In this document: in pieces, positions 28,619 to 37,535 of the stretch | Numbering within the stretch: the first letter of the stretch is position 1 | Layout: every line of letters begins with the position of its first letter | Assembly: GCF_029840635.1 (NCBI RefSeq) | Contig: NZ_JAOCCU010000018.1 | Span: forward strand, 1-64,000 | Direction: 5' to 3' | Length of the DNA stretch: 64,000 nucleotides | Source of the DNA: Mitsuaria sp. GD03876 | GTDB lineage: Bacteria > Pseudomonadota > Gammaproteobacteria > Burkholderiales > Burkholderiaceae_C | Notes under the pieces: model-generated | Told to the model about the DNA's origin: nothing | The model's input: only the letters and a program-made list of their open reading frames with translations | Databases searched by the model: none | Made by a program: the position numbers and the translations under genes

Positions 28619-29608
28619 TCAGCCGACCGTCTTGGGCGGCTCGTCCGAGCGGCGTTCCGGCAGCTTGGGCGCGGTCTTGAGGCTCCAGACCATCGTGATG
28701 GCCAGGATCGCCACCACCACGCCCAGCGACAGCAGCACCGGGATCTTGATCACGTCGATCAGCATCATCTTGGCGCCGATGAACACCAGCACCACCGCCA
28801 GGCCGTAGCTGAGCAGGTGGAACTTGGACGCCATCGCCGCCAGCAGGAAGTACATCGCGCGCAGGCCCAGGATCGCGAAGATGTTGGAGCTCAGCACGAT
28901 GAACGGGTCGCTGGTGATCGCGAAGATCGCCGGGATCGAGTCCACCGCGAAGATCACGTCGGTCATGCCCACCAGCGCGATCACCAGCAACATCGGCGTG
29001 GCGATGCGCTTGCCGTTCTCCATCGTGAAGAAGCGTTCGCCGTCGAAGTTCTTGCTGACCGGCAGCACCTTGCGCAGCAGCTTCAGCGCGGGGTTGTCCT
29101 CGAGGTCGGGCTCCTGGCCGGCCGCCCACCACATCTTGATGCCGGTGATCAGCAGGAAGGCGCCGAACAGGTAGAGGATCCAGTGGAACTGCGCGATCAG
29201 CCAGCCGCCCACCAGGATCATCACCGTGCGCAGCACGATGGCGCCGATGATGCCCATCATCAGCACCCGCTTCTGGTAGGCCGAGGGCACCGCGAAGTAG
29301 GTGAAGATCATCAGGAAGACAAAGATGTTGTCGACCGCCAGCGATTTCTCGATGAGATAGCCGGTGATGAACTCGAGCGCCTTGGTGTTGGCCAGGTCGG
29401 TGCTGCCGGTGCCGTCCTTGACGGCCCACCACAGCAGGCCCATGAAGGCCACGCTCAGCGCCACCCAGACCAGCGACCAGTTGATCGCCTCCTTGACGCC
29501 GACATCGTGCGCGCCCTGCTTGCGCAGGACGACGAAGTCCAGGATCAGCGACACCACGACGATGCCGACGAAAACCACCCACAACCAGGTGGGCACGATC
29601 GTGCTCAT
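28619..29608 (-). CDS. TerC family membrane protein, Alx-like
   Basis: A 329-residue membrane protein with about nine helices. TerC features are EKSLAVDNIFVFLMIFTYF and the internal repeat VGMTDVIFAVDSIPAIFAITSDPFIVLSSNIFAILGLR, which carry the conserved acidic residues of the LysE-like fold. Alx/TerC proteins are linked to manganese export and to metal loading of secreted proteins. The ATG at 29608 has AAGGAG before it, and an in-frame start 15 bases earlier is less likely. I looked for a manganese (yybP-ykoY) riboswitch in the leader and did not see one. A second, shorter TerC protein is at 41057-41788. Confidence 0.9.
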   Translation of the reverse strand: MSTIVPTWLWVVFVGIVVVSLILDFVVLRKQGAHDVGVKEAINWSLVWVALSVAFMGLLWWAVKDGTGSTDLANTKALEFITGYLIEKSLAVDNIFVFLMIFTYFAVPSAYQKRVLMMGIIGAIVLRTVMILVGGWLIAQFHWILYLFGAFLLITGIKMWWAAGQEPDLEDNPALKLLRKVLPVSKNFDGERFFTMENGKRIATPMLLVIALVGMTDVIFAVDSIPAIFAITSDPFIVLSSNIFAILGLRAMYFLLAAMASKFHLLSYGLAVVLVFIGAKMMLIDVIKIPVLLSLGVVVAILAITMVWSLKTAPKLPERRSDEPPKTVG

Positions 29609-29909
29609 TTGCGCTCCTTGCAAGAGTCGGACGGCCAGCTTGCGCCATCCCGGGGTTCAACGACAACGCGCCGGACGGCGCGGTGCGAACGAAAGGTCTT
29701 GCAAGGCTGACACGGCGGGCGGGGTCGGGGGGACCTCGCAAGTCCGGAGTCAGGTGCAGGGCCCGGCTGCCTGTGGGGCAACGTCTTGACGGGCTTCTGC
29801 CGCGGCGGCGCCGCGCGGCTACTCCCCTTTCGGAAGCTTCGGATTATCTTTCAGTTCGCCGACTTCAAGTTCGAATTTTTCTGATGACGAGTGCCGCTAT
29901 GCTGAGCGG
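29609..29909. other. Divergent region between TerC and YvlD-like genes
   Basis: About 300 bases with no gene. The part near 29820-29905 is AT-rich and contains TATGCT at 29898-29903, very close to the downstream start; if used as a -10 box, the transcript would be leaderless or nearly so. This is weak evidence. Confidence 0.4.
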
Positions 29910-30266
29910 ATGAAAACGCTGACCCGTTGGATGCTGCTGGCCGCGGCCCTGCTGCTGGTGGCGCACCTCTACCCCGGCGTCCAGGTGAAGGGCTTCGTCA
30001 CCGCGCTCATCGCGGCCTTCGTGCTGGGCCTGTTCAACACCATCCTGCGGCCGGTGCTGGTGCTGCTGACGCTGCCGGTGACGCTGCTGACGCTGGGCCT
30101 GTTCCTCTTCGTCATCAACGCGCTGCTGTTCTGGGCGACGGCCACGGTGCTGGATGGCTTCACCGTCGCGGGCTTCGGCGCCGCGCTGATCGGCTCGCTG
30201 ATCTATTCGCTGTGCGGCATGGCCATCGACGTGCTGATCGAGCGCCTCTTCCCCGACGCCGAATAA
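29910..30266 (+). CDS. YvlD/phage_holin_4_2 family membrane protein
   Basis: A 118-residue protein with four membrane helices. The family pattern is plain: LYPGVQVKGFVTALIAAFVLGLFNTILRP, LLTLPVTLLTLGLF, FVINALLFWATA and a last helix after TVAGFGAALIGSLIYS. Despite the Pfam name, these are chromosomal envelope proteins and not proven holins. Function unknown, possibly envelope-stress related as with YvlD. A hairpin terminator follows at once. Confidence 0.88.
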   Translation: MKTLTRWMLLAAALLLVAHLYPGVQVKGFVTALIAAFVLGLFNTILRPVLVLLTLPVTLLTLGLFLFVINALLFWATATVLDGFTVAGFGAALIGSLIYSLCGMAIDVLIERLFPDAE

Positions 30267-30268
30267 GA

Positions 30269-30293
30269 AAAGGCCGCTCCGAGGAGCGGCCTT
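30269..30293. terminator. Terminator between the YvlD-like gene and the protease gene
   Basis: AAAGGCCGCTC pairs with GAGCGGCCTTT over three bases, with A-rich and T-rich ends, so it can act on both converging transcripts. Confidence 0.85.
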
Positions 30294-30311
30294 TCTGCTG
30301 CCGTCACGCGT

Positions 30312-31880
30312 TCATGGCTCCGCGCCCGGCGGCACGCCGCGCGGGTACATCTCCGCGAGCAGCTGCCGGCGCTCGTAGCGCAATTCGCGCAGGCGCGCGT
30401 CGATCACGGACGCCTCGAACTGGTCGGCCGTCTTGGCCCGGCCCTGGCGCTCGGCCGACGCGAGCCGGTCGATCGCCCCGGTGATGTCGCCCAGCGCCGC
30501 GCGCGCCTCGCCTTGCGCCCGCAGCGAACGCAGCGGCTGGCCCAGCTGCTGCCACAGCGTCCCGCTTTCCTGCCAGGCCAGCGCGTCCTGCGCATGCAGG
30601 GCGAGGTGGGTCTGCAAGGCCTCCGCGGCCTCGCGCTTCACCTCCGGACGCGGGTCCACCTGCGCCAGGTCGGCGCGGATCATCAGCATCGGGCGCGAGC
30701 GCTCGTCCTTGAGCGCGTCCAGCGCCGCGAAGCCGGCTTCCGGCTTCGCGCGGGCGAGCTCCAGTTCCGCGCGCGCGTAGACCAGCAGCCGCTTGGCGCC
30801 GGCGTCCGCGCCGAGCAGCCCGGCCAACGCATCGGCCGTCTTGAGCGAGGCCTCGGCGCGCGAGAAATCGCGCAGCTTGATCGAGGCCAGTGCGCTCGTG
30901 TAGCGCGCCGCGAGCTGGTCGATGTTCTGCGTCTGGCGCGAGCCCGCGTCCAGGCCCTGCAGCACGCGCCACGGATCGGTGCGCTGGTCCATCAGCACCC
31001 GCGAGCGCGCGGCCATCAACACATGCTCCGAGGTGCCGACCAGCTTGCCCGCGCCGGCGGTGCCCAGCCGGGCGCGGGCCTCGCCGATCCGCTCGCTGGT
31101 CAGCGGGTGGCTGCGCAGGTAGGGGTAGGCGCCCGAATCCATCAGGTGATAGGCCTGCTCCATGCGCTCGAACATGCTGGCCATGCCGGCGCCTTGGTAG
31201 CCGGCCTGCGTCATGACCTGGAAGCCGACGCGGTCGGCCTCGCGTTCCATGTCGCGCGAGAAGTTCAGCTGCGCCTGCGCGGCCGCGGCCTGGCTGCCGA
31301 CGATCGCCGCCTGCGCGCCATCCATGCTGCGGCTCTTGGCCGCGGCCAGGATGCCGATCAGCAGGCCCGCCGTGGCCAGCAGGCTGGTGCGGGCGTCGCC
31401 GACGATGCTGCGCGCGATGTGCCGCTGCGTGACGTGCGAGAGCTCGTGCCCGAGCACCGAGGCGAGCTCGTCGCGCGCGCCCGTCATCGCGACCAGGCCC
31501 AGGTGCACGCCGACATAGCCGCCCGGCAGCGCGAACGCGTTGACCGACTTGTCGCGCACCAGGAAGGCTTCCCAGGCGAAGCGGTCGTTGGTGTCGTCGC
31601 TGATGTTGCCCAGGCGGCGCGCCGCGTCGACCAGCGGCTGCCAGGTGTTCTGCACGTACTCGAGCAGCAGCGGGTCGTCGATGTAGTCCGGATCGACGCG
31701 GATCTGCCGCATGACCTGGTCGCCGAGCTTCTTCTCGGCGCCGATGCTGACCTCGGCCGACACCGAGTCGCCCAGCGCGGGCAGGTTCACCTGTGCGAGG
31801 GCGCCCTGGCCGATCAACGCGGTGCTGAGCAGCGCGGCCAGGCAGCGCTTGCTCAGGGAAGGGGGGTTCAGTCGCTTCAA
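30312..31880 (-). CDS. bepA: M48 family periplasmic metalloprotease, BepA-like
   Basis: A 522-residue exported protein. A signal peptide ends near residue 29 (ALAQ). The protease domain has the zinc motif HELSH in GHELSHVTQRH and the third ligand in READRVG. The C-terminal 200 residues are helical TPR-like repeats. BepA-type proteins help assemble or degrade LptD and other outer membrane barrels and act as chaperone-protease. The length and layout match that family. It is divergent from moaC with about 60 bases between. Confidence 0.9.
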   Translation of the reverse strand: MKRLNPPSLSKRCLAALLSTALIGQGALAQVNLPALGDSVSAEVSIGAEKKLGDQVMRQIRVDPDYIDDPLLLEYVQNTWQPLVDAARRLGNISDDTNDRFAWEAFLVRDKSVNAFALPGGYVGVHLGLVAMTGARDELASVLGHELSHVTQRHIARSIVGDARTSLLATAGLLIGILAAAKSRSMDGAQAAIVGSQAAAAQAQLNFSRDMEREADRVGFQVMTQAGYQGAGMASMFERMEQAYHLMDSGAYPYLRSHPLTSERIGEARARLGTAGAGKLVGTSEHVLMAARSRVLMDQRTDPWRVLQGLDAGSRQTQNIDQLAARYTSALASIKLRDFSRAEASLKTADALAGLLGADAGAKRLLVYARAELELARAKPEAGFAALDALKDERSRPMLMIRADLAQVDPRPEVKREAAEALQTHLALHAQDALAWQESGTLWQQLGQPLRSLRAQGEARAALGDITGAIDRLASAERQGRAKTADQFEASVIDARLRELRYERRQLLAEMYPRGVPPGAEP

Positions 31881-31942
31881 GGGATCTCCGGGGACCAGAA
31901 CTATGATGACGCCTCTACGGTTTCGCGATTGTTGCCGCGCCC

Positions 31943-32425
31943 ATGAGCTCGCCTCTGACCCATTTTGACGCCGACGGACAAGCCCACATGGTGGACGTCT
32001 CCGGCAAGGATGTCACGCACCGCGTGGCGCGCGCGGCGGGACGTATCCGGATGAAACCGGAGACCCTCGCGCTGATCCGGGATGGACACGCGAAGAAGGG
32101 CGATGTCATCGGCGTGGCGCGCATCGCCGCGATCCAGGGCGCGAAGCGGACCGCGGACCTGATCCCGCTGTGCCATCCGCTGCCGATCACGCGCGTCGCG
32201 GTGGAGTTCGCGATCGACGAAGCCGCGAACGCGGTGGTCTGCACCGCGCAGGTCGAGACGCATGGCCGCACCGGCGTCGAGATGGAGGCGCTGACCGCCG
32301 TGCAGATCGGCCTGCTCACCGTCTACGACATGTGCAAGGCCGCTGATCGGGGAATGGTCCTCGAACAGATCAGAGTGTTGGATAAACGCGGCGGGAAATC
32401 GGGCGAGTGGGTCGCGGAGCTGTGA
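31943..32425 (+). CDS. moaC: Cyclic pyranopterin monophosphate synthase MoaC
   Basis: A 160-residue MoaC that converts the cyclised GTP product of MoaA into cyclic pyranopterin monophosphate in molybdenum cofactor synthesis. The conserved blocks are [66 protein letters not shown] and [11 protein letters not shown]. No other molybdopterin genes are adjacent. A sulfatase-fold gene follows after 45 bases, without obvious functional link. Confidence 0.97.
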   Translation: MSSPLTHFDADGQAHMVDVSGKDVTHRVARAAGRIRMKPETLALIRDGHAKKGDVIGVARIAAIQGAKRTADLIPLCHPLPITRVAVEFAIDEAANAVVCTAQVETHGRTGVEMEALTAVQIGLLTVYDMCKAADRGMVLEQIRVLDKRGGKSGEWVAEL

Positions 32426-32470
32426 TCGCGGGCTGGGCTCGCGATATCAGTTCCTTGTGCTTCCTTCCTG

Positions 32471-34051
32471 ATGAAACGTCTCCTGCCCTTGGGCTGGATG
32501 CTGCTGCTCGCGGCGCCGGCCCTCACCGTCTTCAGCGCGATCAATGAATGGGACTTCGCGCCCTTCACCCTGGTCGCCGTCTCCACCTGGCTGATCCTCG
32601 GTGCCCGGCTGGTGCTGCCGGCACGCGCCTACTACTGGGGCAGCCTGCCGTTCCAGTGGTTCGGCATCGTCGCCATCGCCGCCGCCTCGCTGCGCCGGGT
32701 GGACGTGCTCGAGTTGGCGCTGATGATCCGCATCTACAACTTTGGGCAGATGGACAACGCGCTGGGACCGTACCTGATCGGCGCGGTGGCGCTGGCGGTC
32801 GGACTCGCGCTATGGGCTCGCCAGTGCGTGCGCGTGGACCACTCGGTCATGCCCCGGCGCCAGGCGATGGGACTGCTCGTGGCCGGCGGCCTCGCCCTGG
32901 GCCTGTGGGTGCCGGGGCTGCTCTGGCTGCGCGCCTGGCCGTTGAACGCGGTGGCCGTGACCATCGCCAGCAGCGCCGGATCGCGCACGATCGACAACCT
33001 GCTGTTCCCCAACAATTCGCTGAGCAATCCACGACCGCCGGACGCCTCGTGGCAGCCGTTCCGCATCGGCGCGCCGACGGGCCCTGAGACCTACGTCTTC
33101 GTGATCGGCGAGAGCGTGCGCGCCGATGGCCTGCGGGAATGCGGCGCCCCGGCACCGATGCCGCGCCTGCGCGCGAACGTCCTGGTCGCGTGCGACGTGA
33201 CCTCCGGCTCCGACGGCACGCACACGTCGGTGCCATTGCTGATCTCGCGCGAGATGCCCGGCGTGACGCAGCGCGTGCCGTCCGATGCCACCTTCCAGAA
33301 GGCGTTCCAGGAACTGGGGTTCCGCACCTACTGGCTCAGCATGCACAATCCGACGCTGGGCTGGCCCGATGCCCAGGAGCAGGCCTATGTCGGCGCGGCC
33401 GGCCGCAACGGCCAGATGCTCGACGGTCGCGTCGACGCCATCCTGGCCGACGGCCAGGAGCGGCGCGCCATCGTGCTGCATTCGTACGACGTGCATTCGC
33501 CCTACTGCACGCGGTTCTCGCGCCAGGCGCCGCATCCGTTCCCCGACACCTGCGACCGCCTCAACGACCTGCCTACGCCGGCGAACCTGCAGGACTGGAA
33601 GCATGCGTATGGCAACGCGGTCGCCGACACGATGGGCTTCCTGGACGGCCTGATCGACAAGCTGAACCGCCTCCCGGGGCGGGTCTTCCTGATCTACACC
33701 TCGGACCATGCGGAGGCGCTGCTCGACGATCATCGCGAGCTCTTCGGCCATGCGATGCGCGAGCCGACGCGATGGGATGTCCACGTGCCGGCGGTCTTCT
33801 GGGCCAACGATGCCTGGCGCCAGGCGAATGCACGGGCCTGGCGCCGGCTGGCGGCGAATCGGGAAGCCCCGTTGATGCACGCCGACCTCGTGCCCACGCT
33901 GTTGGGCGCCGCGAGCATCGGATATCAGGAGGAGCGCAGCGATGTCTACGACCTCACCGCCGTCCTGGCGCCGATGCATCGGGATCGGTTGATCCAGCGC
34001 AACATCGGCCGGACCATCAGCTGGCAGCAGCTGGTCGACGACGCCCGCTAG
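32471..34051 (+). CDS. EptA/OpgE-like phosphoethanolamine transferase family protein
   Basis: A 526-residue membrane-bound protein of the alkaline-phosphatase/sulfatase superfamily. Four hydrophobic helices fill residues 1 to about 175. The periplasmic domain starts with GESVRADG (metal ligand Glu214), then GTHTSVPL with probable nucleophile Thr250, HSYDVHSPY, and the second metal site YTSDHAEAL. Family members move phosphoethanolamine from phosphatidylethanolamine to lipid A or glucans. The membrane part seems one helix short of the usual five, and the lipid-facing motifs differ, so the acceptor is uncertain. No PmrAB-like regulator is adjacent. Confidence 0.82.
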   Translation: MKRLLPLGWMLLLAAPALTVFSAINEWDFAPFTLVAVSTWLILGARLVLPARAYYWGSLPFQWFGIVAIAAASLRRVDVLELALMIRIYNFGQMDNALGPYLIGAVALAVGLALWARQCVRVDHSVMPRRQAMGLLVAGGLALGLWVPGLLWLRAWPLNAVAVTIASSAGSRTIDNLLFPNNSLSNPRPPDASWQPFRIGAPTGPETYVFVIGESVRADGLRECGAPAPMPRLRANVLVACDVTSGSDGTHTSVPLLISREMPGVTQRVPSDATFQKAFQELGFRTYWLSMHNPTLGWPDAQEQAYVGAAGRNGQMLDGRVDAILADGQERRAIVLHSYDVHSPYCTRFSRQAPHPFPDTCDRLNDLPTPANLQDWKHAYGNAVADTMGFLDGLIDKLNRLPGRVFLIYTSDHAEALLDDHRELFGHAMREPTRWDVHVPAVFWANDAWRQANARAWRRLAANREAPLMHADLVPTLLGAASIGYQEERSDVYDLTAVLAPMHRDRLIQRNIGRTISWQQLVDDAR

Positions 34052-34061
34052 CCGCCGGCCG

Positions 34062-35885
34062 TCAGCGCAGCTCCCGGAAGCTGTACGCGCGCTGCGGCGG
34101 CTCGCACTGGAACGGCTTGGCCGCGGCGCCGAGTTCGGCGACCTCGTCGCATTCCGCCAGCCACTCCTCGCTGGCGGCGTTGTGGAACTCGCGCAGCCGC
34201 TCGACCAGGTAGCGCGCCTTGTCGGTCTCGCCGACCGCGTGGAGCGACTTCGCCCAGGCCATCAGCAGCCGGGTGTCGATCAGGTGATGGCCGGTGCGGC
34301 GCGCGGCCTCCAGCGCCACGGGACCGGGCGGCTGCACGGTCGCTTCGGCGTAGTCGGCCTGCAGCGCGAACAACGGCGACCGCTGTCCCGCGGCGATGCG
34401 GTCGTCCAGCGAGACCGCGCCAGCCGGCGGCGCATAGATGTGCACGATGCGCAGGTAGTCGACGATCACCAGCGGCACGGCCGCCGCGACCGCCAGGCCG
34501 AGTGCCGCCACCAGCGGACGACGCTGGCCGGCCGGCATCGCGTCAGCGGGGCCGGAGGCCGCGCTCGATGTCGCGGCGGGTGCCGCCTCCGCGAGGCACA
34601 GGCCGAACGCCAACGCCGCGGGCAGCAGGAAGTAGGCATACCAAAGCGGGTACTCGAGCTGGCTGTGCAAGCCGATCATCACGACGAGCATGCCGGCGCA
34701 ATGCGCGGCAGGGCCGCAGCGGACCGCGCGCGCGAGTCCCTGCCACAGCCCCCGCGCGAGCAGCCCCAGCGTCAGCAACCCCAGCGGCAGGCCCATCTCG
34801 ACGAGCAGCTGCATCTCCATGTTGTGGGTGTGATCGAAGAAGGCGACCGGGCGGTCCGGAAACGGCGTCAGCGTCCAGGCGAGGTTGAAGTCTCCCCATC
34901 CCGATCCCGTCAGCGGGTACTGCGTCAGCAGCGCGGCGGCATTCCGGAGGATGGCCCAGCGGGACGGCGATCCCGCGCCTTCGTCGGAAATGCGCGATTG
35001 CGCGCGGAACGCATGCTGGCCGAGCGCGCTGTACAGGTCGAGAAGCCCCCAGCCGACCGCGAACATCACCGCCGTCGACACCAGCGCGAAGCGTACGCGC
35101 GGCGCGAGCCGCCGATCGACGACGCCCCAGACCACCAGCAGCGCGACGCCGATCCAGCCGGTGCGCGAGCCGCTGAGCAGCACGCAGAACACGAAGAGGA
35201 ACAGCAGCACGTACAGCGCGACGAGGCCGCGGCGCTCGCCGCCCAGCCGCCGGGCCAGCCATCCGCCTTGGGCGAGCCAGACCGAGGCGACGCAGGCCCA
35301 CATCAGCAGGCTGGCCAGGTGATTGGGCTGGCGCATGTTGCCCACGGCGCTGCCGACCACACCCGATCGCGCGATGAAGGTGCCGTCGGCCAGCGAGGGG
35401 AAGAACATCTGCACGAAGCAGACGATCACGCTCAGCGCGCCGGCGGCGGTCAGCGCGACGCAGAAGACCGTGATCAGGTCGTCGCGCTGCGCCGGGGTGA
35501 CCGCGCGTCCGACCTGCACCGCGAGCAGCGCGCCGAGCAGCATCGCCGCGCTGGTCAGCGCCATCGACCAGGGCAGGCCGTTCAGCGTCGGCGCCATGAG
35601 CGCGACGGCCGTCATCAGCAGCAGCGCCAGCGAGACGCCATCCAGGCGGTCGGCGAGCGACACGACGCGCAGCGTGCGGCTCCAGGCCAGGCCGGCGACG
35701 AGGAGACCCAAACCGGCGAATGCGGCCAGCTGGTTGTAGAGGGTGGCCGACGGCGTCTGGTTGTAGGCGATCAGCGGCGCGAGCGTCACGCCGATCAGCA
35801 GGCCGGCCAGCGTGAGCCACTGGCGATGCGGCGCGGGGAACGTGTCGGGGAATTCGGCGGCGGGCGCCGTCGCGGCGAGCGTCAT
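34062..35885 (-). CDS. Wzy/PglL-type O-oligosaccharyltransferase, probable pilin glycosylation ligase
   Basis: A 607-residue membrane protein with about 12 helices. The large periplasmic loop with GSGWGDFNLAWTLTPFPDRP and HTHNMEMQLLVEMGLPLG is the Wzy_C/PglL signature; LEYPLWYAYFL follows, and the C-terminal 150 residues are a soluble helical domain typical of the PglL group. Such ligases move a lipid-linked glycan to pilin Ser or Thr. It lies downstream of the genes for a pilin accessory protein and PilA, all on the minus strand, which fits pilin modification. No glycan synthesis genes are in the window. Confidence 0.85.
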   Translation of the reverse strand: MTLAATAPAAEFPDTFPAPHRQWLTLAGLLIGVTLAPLIAYNQTPSATLYNQLAAFAGLGLLVAGLAWSRTLRVVSLADRLDGVSLALLLMTAVALMAPTLNGLPWSMALTSAAMLLGALLAVQVGRAVTPAQRDDLITVFCVALTAAGALSVIVCFVQMFFPSLADGTFIARSGVVGSAVGNMRQPNHLASLLMWACVASVWLAQGGWLARRLGGERRGLVALYVLLFLFVFCVLLSGSRTGWIGVALLVVWGVVDRRLAPRVRFALVSTAVMFAVGWGLLDLYSALGQHAFRAQSRISDEGAGSPSRWAILRNAAALLTQYPLTGSGWGDFNLAWTLTPFPDRPVAFFDHTHNMEMQLLVEMGLPLGLLTLGLLARGLWQGLARAVRCGPAAHCAGMLVVMIGLHSQLEYPLWYAYFLLPAALAFGLCLAEAAPAATSSAASGPADAMPAGQRRPLVAALGLAVAAAVPLVIVDYLRIVHIYAPPAGAVSLDDRIAAGQRSPLFALQADYAEATVQPPGPVALEAARRTGHHLIDTRLLMAWAKSLHAVGETDKARYLVERLREFHNAASEEWLAECDEVAELGAAAKPFQCEPPQRAYSFRELR

Positions 35886-35967
35886 GAACGGTCCGGGTCG
35901 TGAGGACAGGGCGTGACTCTAACGCCCGCCGGACCGCGCGCCGCGAGCGACCGCTCGCGGGTGAGGA

Positions 35968-36729
35968 TCAGAAGCCGTCCACCGGCGCGAAGCCGGCCGG
36001 GTCGCCGCTCGTCTTGTCGAGCAGCACCGACCAGTCGTTGCGCTTGGCGAGCATGGGGATATAGATCAGTTGCTCGATCGGCTTGCCGGTCTTGGCGACG
36101 GCGGCGCGGAGATCGTCCGCCTGCGCCGGGTGTTTCGCCAGCAACTCGGCCACCGGCTTGCCGGCCTTGCGCGCCGCGGCGCGGGACGGCTCATCCCAGA
36201 GGCGCCAGAAGCTCGGCCGCTGTCCCAGGTCGGCGCCGCCCATGGCGGCCATGACGGCATCGAAGGTCTCGTCGCCCCGCGCGTCGCGGGTCCCGACCAG
36301 CTTGGGGCCGGTGAGGGAGAGACTTCGCAAGCCTTCGGGCGCCTTCGGAAGCTCCGCCTCGACGACATCCGCCGCGATCGCGACGCGGAAGCGTTCGCCC
36401 TCGAGCGCGAGCACCACGGGCCGCGCGACGAACATCGTGTGCGTGCCGTAGGCCAGGCCTGCCAGCTGCAGCGCGACCACGACGACCATGTCCCGCCACA
36501 GTTCGGCCTTGCGCTTGGTGACGTCGAAGACCACCAGCGTGATCAGCGGTCCCAGCACGACGTCGACGCCGACGATCAGCAGGAACAACGTCGCGCCGCC
36601 GGACACCTCGCTGTACGGCCACGGGTACCAGAGCAGGAACACGATGGCCGCCACGGAGGCGGCCACGACCAGCGTGAACGTGAAGTGGAGCAGGGACGCC
36701 TTGAGGCGTCCGCGAAGCGTGGGCGTCAT
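35968..36729 (-). CDS. TfpX/TfpZ family type IV pilin accessory protein
   Basis: A 253-residue protein with a helix near residues 13-35, WYPWPYSEVSGG, and LFLLIVGVDVVLGPLITLVVFDVTKRKAELWRD, all hallmark segments of TfpX/TfpZ. The remainder is a soluble, helical domain. Accessory proteins of this family are encoded next to specific pilins and are needed for stable pilin or its surface display. I chose ATG 36729; the longer frame begins at a TTG inside the pilA terminator. It lies between pilA and the ligase gene. Confidence 0.9.
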   Translation of the reverse strand: MTPTLRGRLKASLLHFTFTLVVAASVAAIVFLLWYPWPYSEVSGGATLFLLIVGVDVVLGPLITLVVFDVTKRKAELWRDMVVVVALQLAGLAYGTHTMFVARPVVLALEGERFRVAIAADVVEAELPKAPEGLRSLSLTGPKLVGTRDARGDETFDAVMAAMGGADLGQRPSFWRLWDEPSRAAARKAGKPVAELLAKHPAQADDLRAAVAKTGKPIEQLIYIPMLAKRNDWSVLLDKTSGDPAGFAPVDGF

Positions 36730-36779
36730 GGGCTGGACGGGGATGATGAAGAATCGATTGTGGCGCGCCGGAAATGACA

Positions 36780-36799
36780 AACGGGGCCGAAGCCCCGTT
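36780..36799 (-). terminator. Terminator of pilA
   Basis: On the minus strand AACGGGGC and GCCCCGTT close a TTCG tetraloop, followed by TGTCATTT. Readthrough would supply the TfpX gene. Confidence 0.88.
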
Positions 36800-36820
36800 G
36801 TTCATCCTTGGAAGGATCGA

Positions 36821-37246
36821 TTACTTGCAGCTGGCGGCGACAAACTTCTTGTCGACGGTGGCCGTGCAGACCCAGTCCAGCGATTCGCCACCGGCGGTCG
36901 GGGTGCCGGTCAGGATGATCGTCTTGCCGTCGATCAGCGAGTCGCCGATGCCCTTGGCGGTCGAGGTCACGACAGCGGTGGCGCCGCCGGCGTATTCAAC
37001 CTTCGAGACGTACTGGCTCTTCAGGATGTCGACCTTGATCTGGCTCACGTCCGGGATCGCGGCCTTGACCGTGTAGTACTCCTGGATCTGGGCCTTCGGC
37101 TGGGTGGCGGCGGCCATCACTTCAGCGACCTTCGTCTTCTTGATGTAGTCCGAGTAGGCCGGCAGGGCCACGGCAGCCAGGATGCCGATGATCGCCACGA
37201 CGATCATCAGTTCGATCAGGGTGAAACCTTGTTGAACGCGCTTCAT
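36821..37246 (-). CDS. pilA: Type IV pilin PilA
   Basis: A 141-residue type IVa pilin. The short leader MKRVQQG is followed by the prepilin peptidase site and [20 protein letters not shown], with Glu5 of the mature chain present. Near the end, two cysteines (DWVC and AASC) form the D-region disulfide loop. The start at 37246 fits the leader length; the longer frame is rejected. The promoter upstream is of the sigma-54 type, as is usual for pilA controlled by PilSR. The TfpX and ligase genes downstream suggest a pilin with a dedicated accessory factor and modification. Confidence 0.95.
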   Translation of the reverse strand: MKRVQQGFTLIELMIVVAIIGILAAVALPAYSDYIKKTKVAEVMAAATQPKAQIQEYYTVKAAIPDVSQIKVDILKSQYVSKVEYAGGATAVVTSTAKGIGDSLIDGKTIILTGTPTAGGESLDWVCTATVDKKFVAASCK

Positions 37247-37292
37247 GAAAAAACTCCTGAGAGAGGAAGTGGGGTAGAGACGACCCATTGAA

Positions 37293-37308
37293 CGCAGGGG
37301 CCGTGCCA
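37293..37308 (-). promoter_or_regulatory. Sigma-54 promoter of pilA
   Basis: The minus strand reads TGGCACGGCCCCTGCG, matching TGGCAC-N5-TTGC with one change in the -12 element. It lies about 47 bases before the pilA start. Activation by a PilR-type enhancer protein is expected. Confidence 0.85.
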
Positions 37309-37480
37309 GCCACTTTCCTTCCCGGATCCGTGAATGACTTCACGTCCGGCCGCCCGACGGCCAACACCGAGTGACGCTTTTTGTCAGTCGACCTGCCGAA
37401 ATTTGTCACCCGCGTTGTCGCTGACAAGGTTTGTCGCCCCACTTCCAACCGTCCTCTTTCCGTGCCGGCCCGCAGAAGCG

Positions 37481-37515
37481 ACACCGCCCGCGGCGGGGTC
37501 CGGCGCGGGCGGTGT
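37481..37515 (-). terminator. Hairpin after the metallo-beta-lactamase-fold gene
   Basis: ACACCGCCCGCG pairs with CGCGGGCGGTGT, a 12-base stem around 11 bases, placed just after the gene's stop codon. No long T-run follows. Confidence 0.65.
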
Positions 37516-37535
37516 CAGGGGTATTTGTAACAGCG

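Noticed and set aside
26232-28808. An 858-residue plus-strand open frame opposite the siderophore receptor
   Set aside because: Its Gly/Arg/Val-rich sequence has no domain or ribosome site, and the opposite strand encodes a clear receptor.
29609-29909. Manganese riboswitch before the Alx-like TerC gene
   Set aside because: The leader lacks the conserved yybP-ykoY loops as far as I can see.
29910-30266. Phage holin and therefore prophage remnant
   Set aside because: The protein belongs to the YvlD-like chromosomal membrane family and no other phage gene is near.
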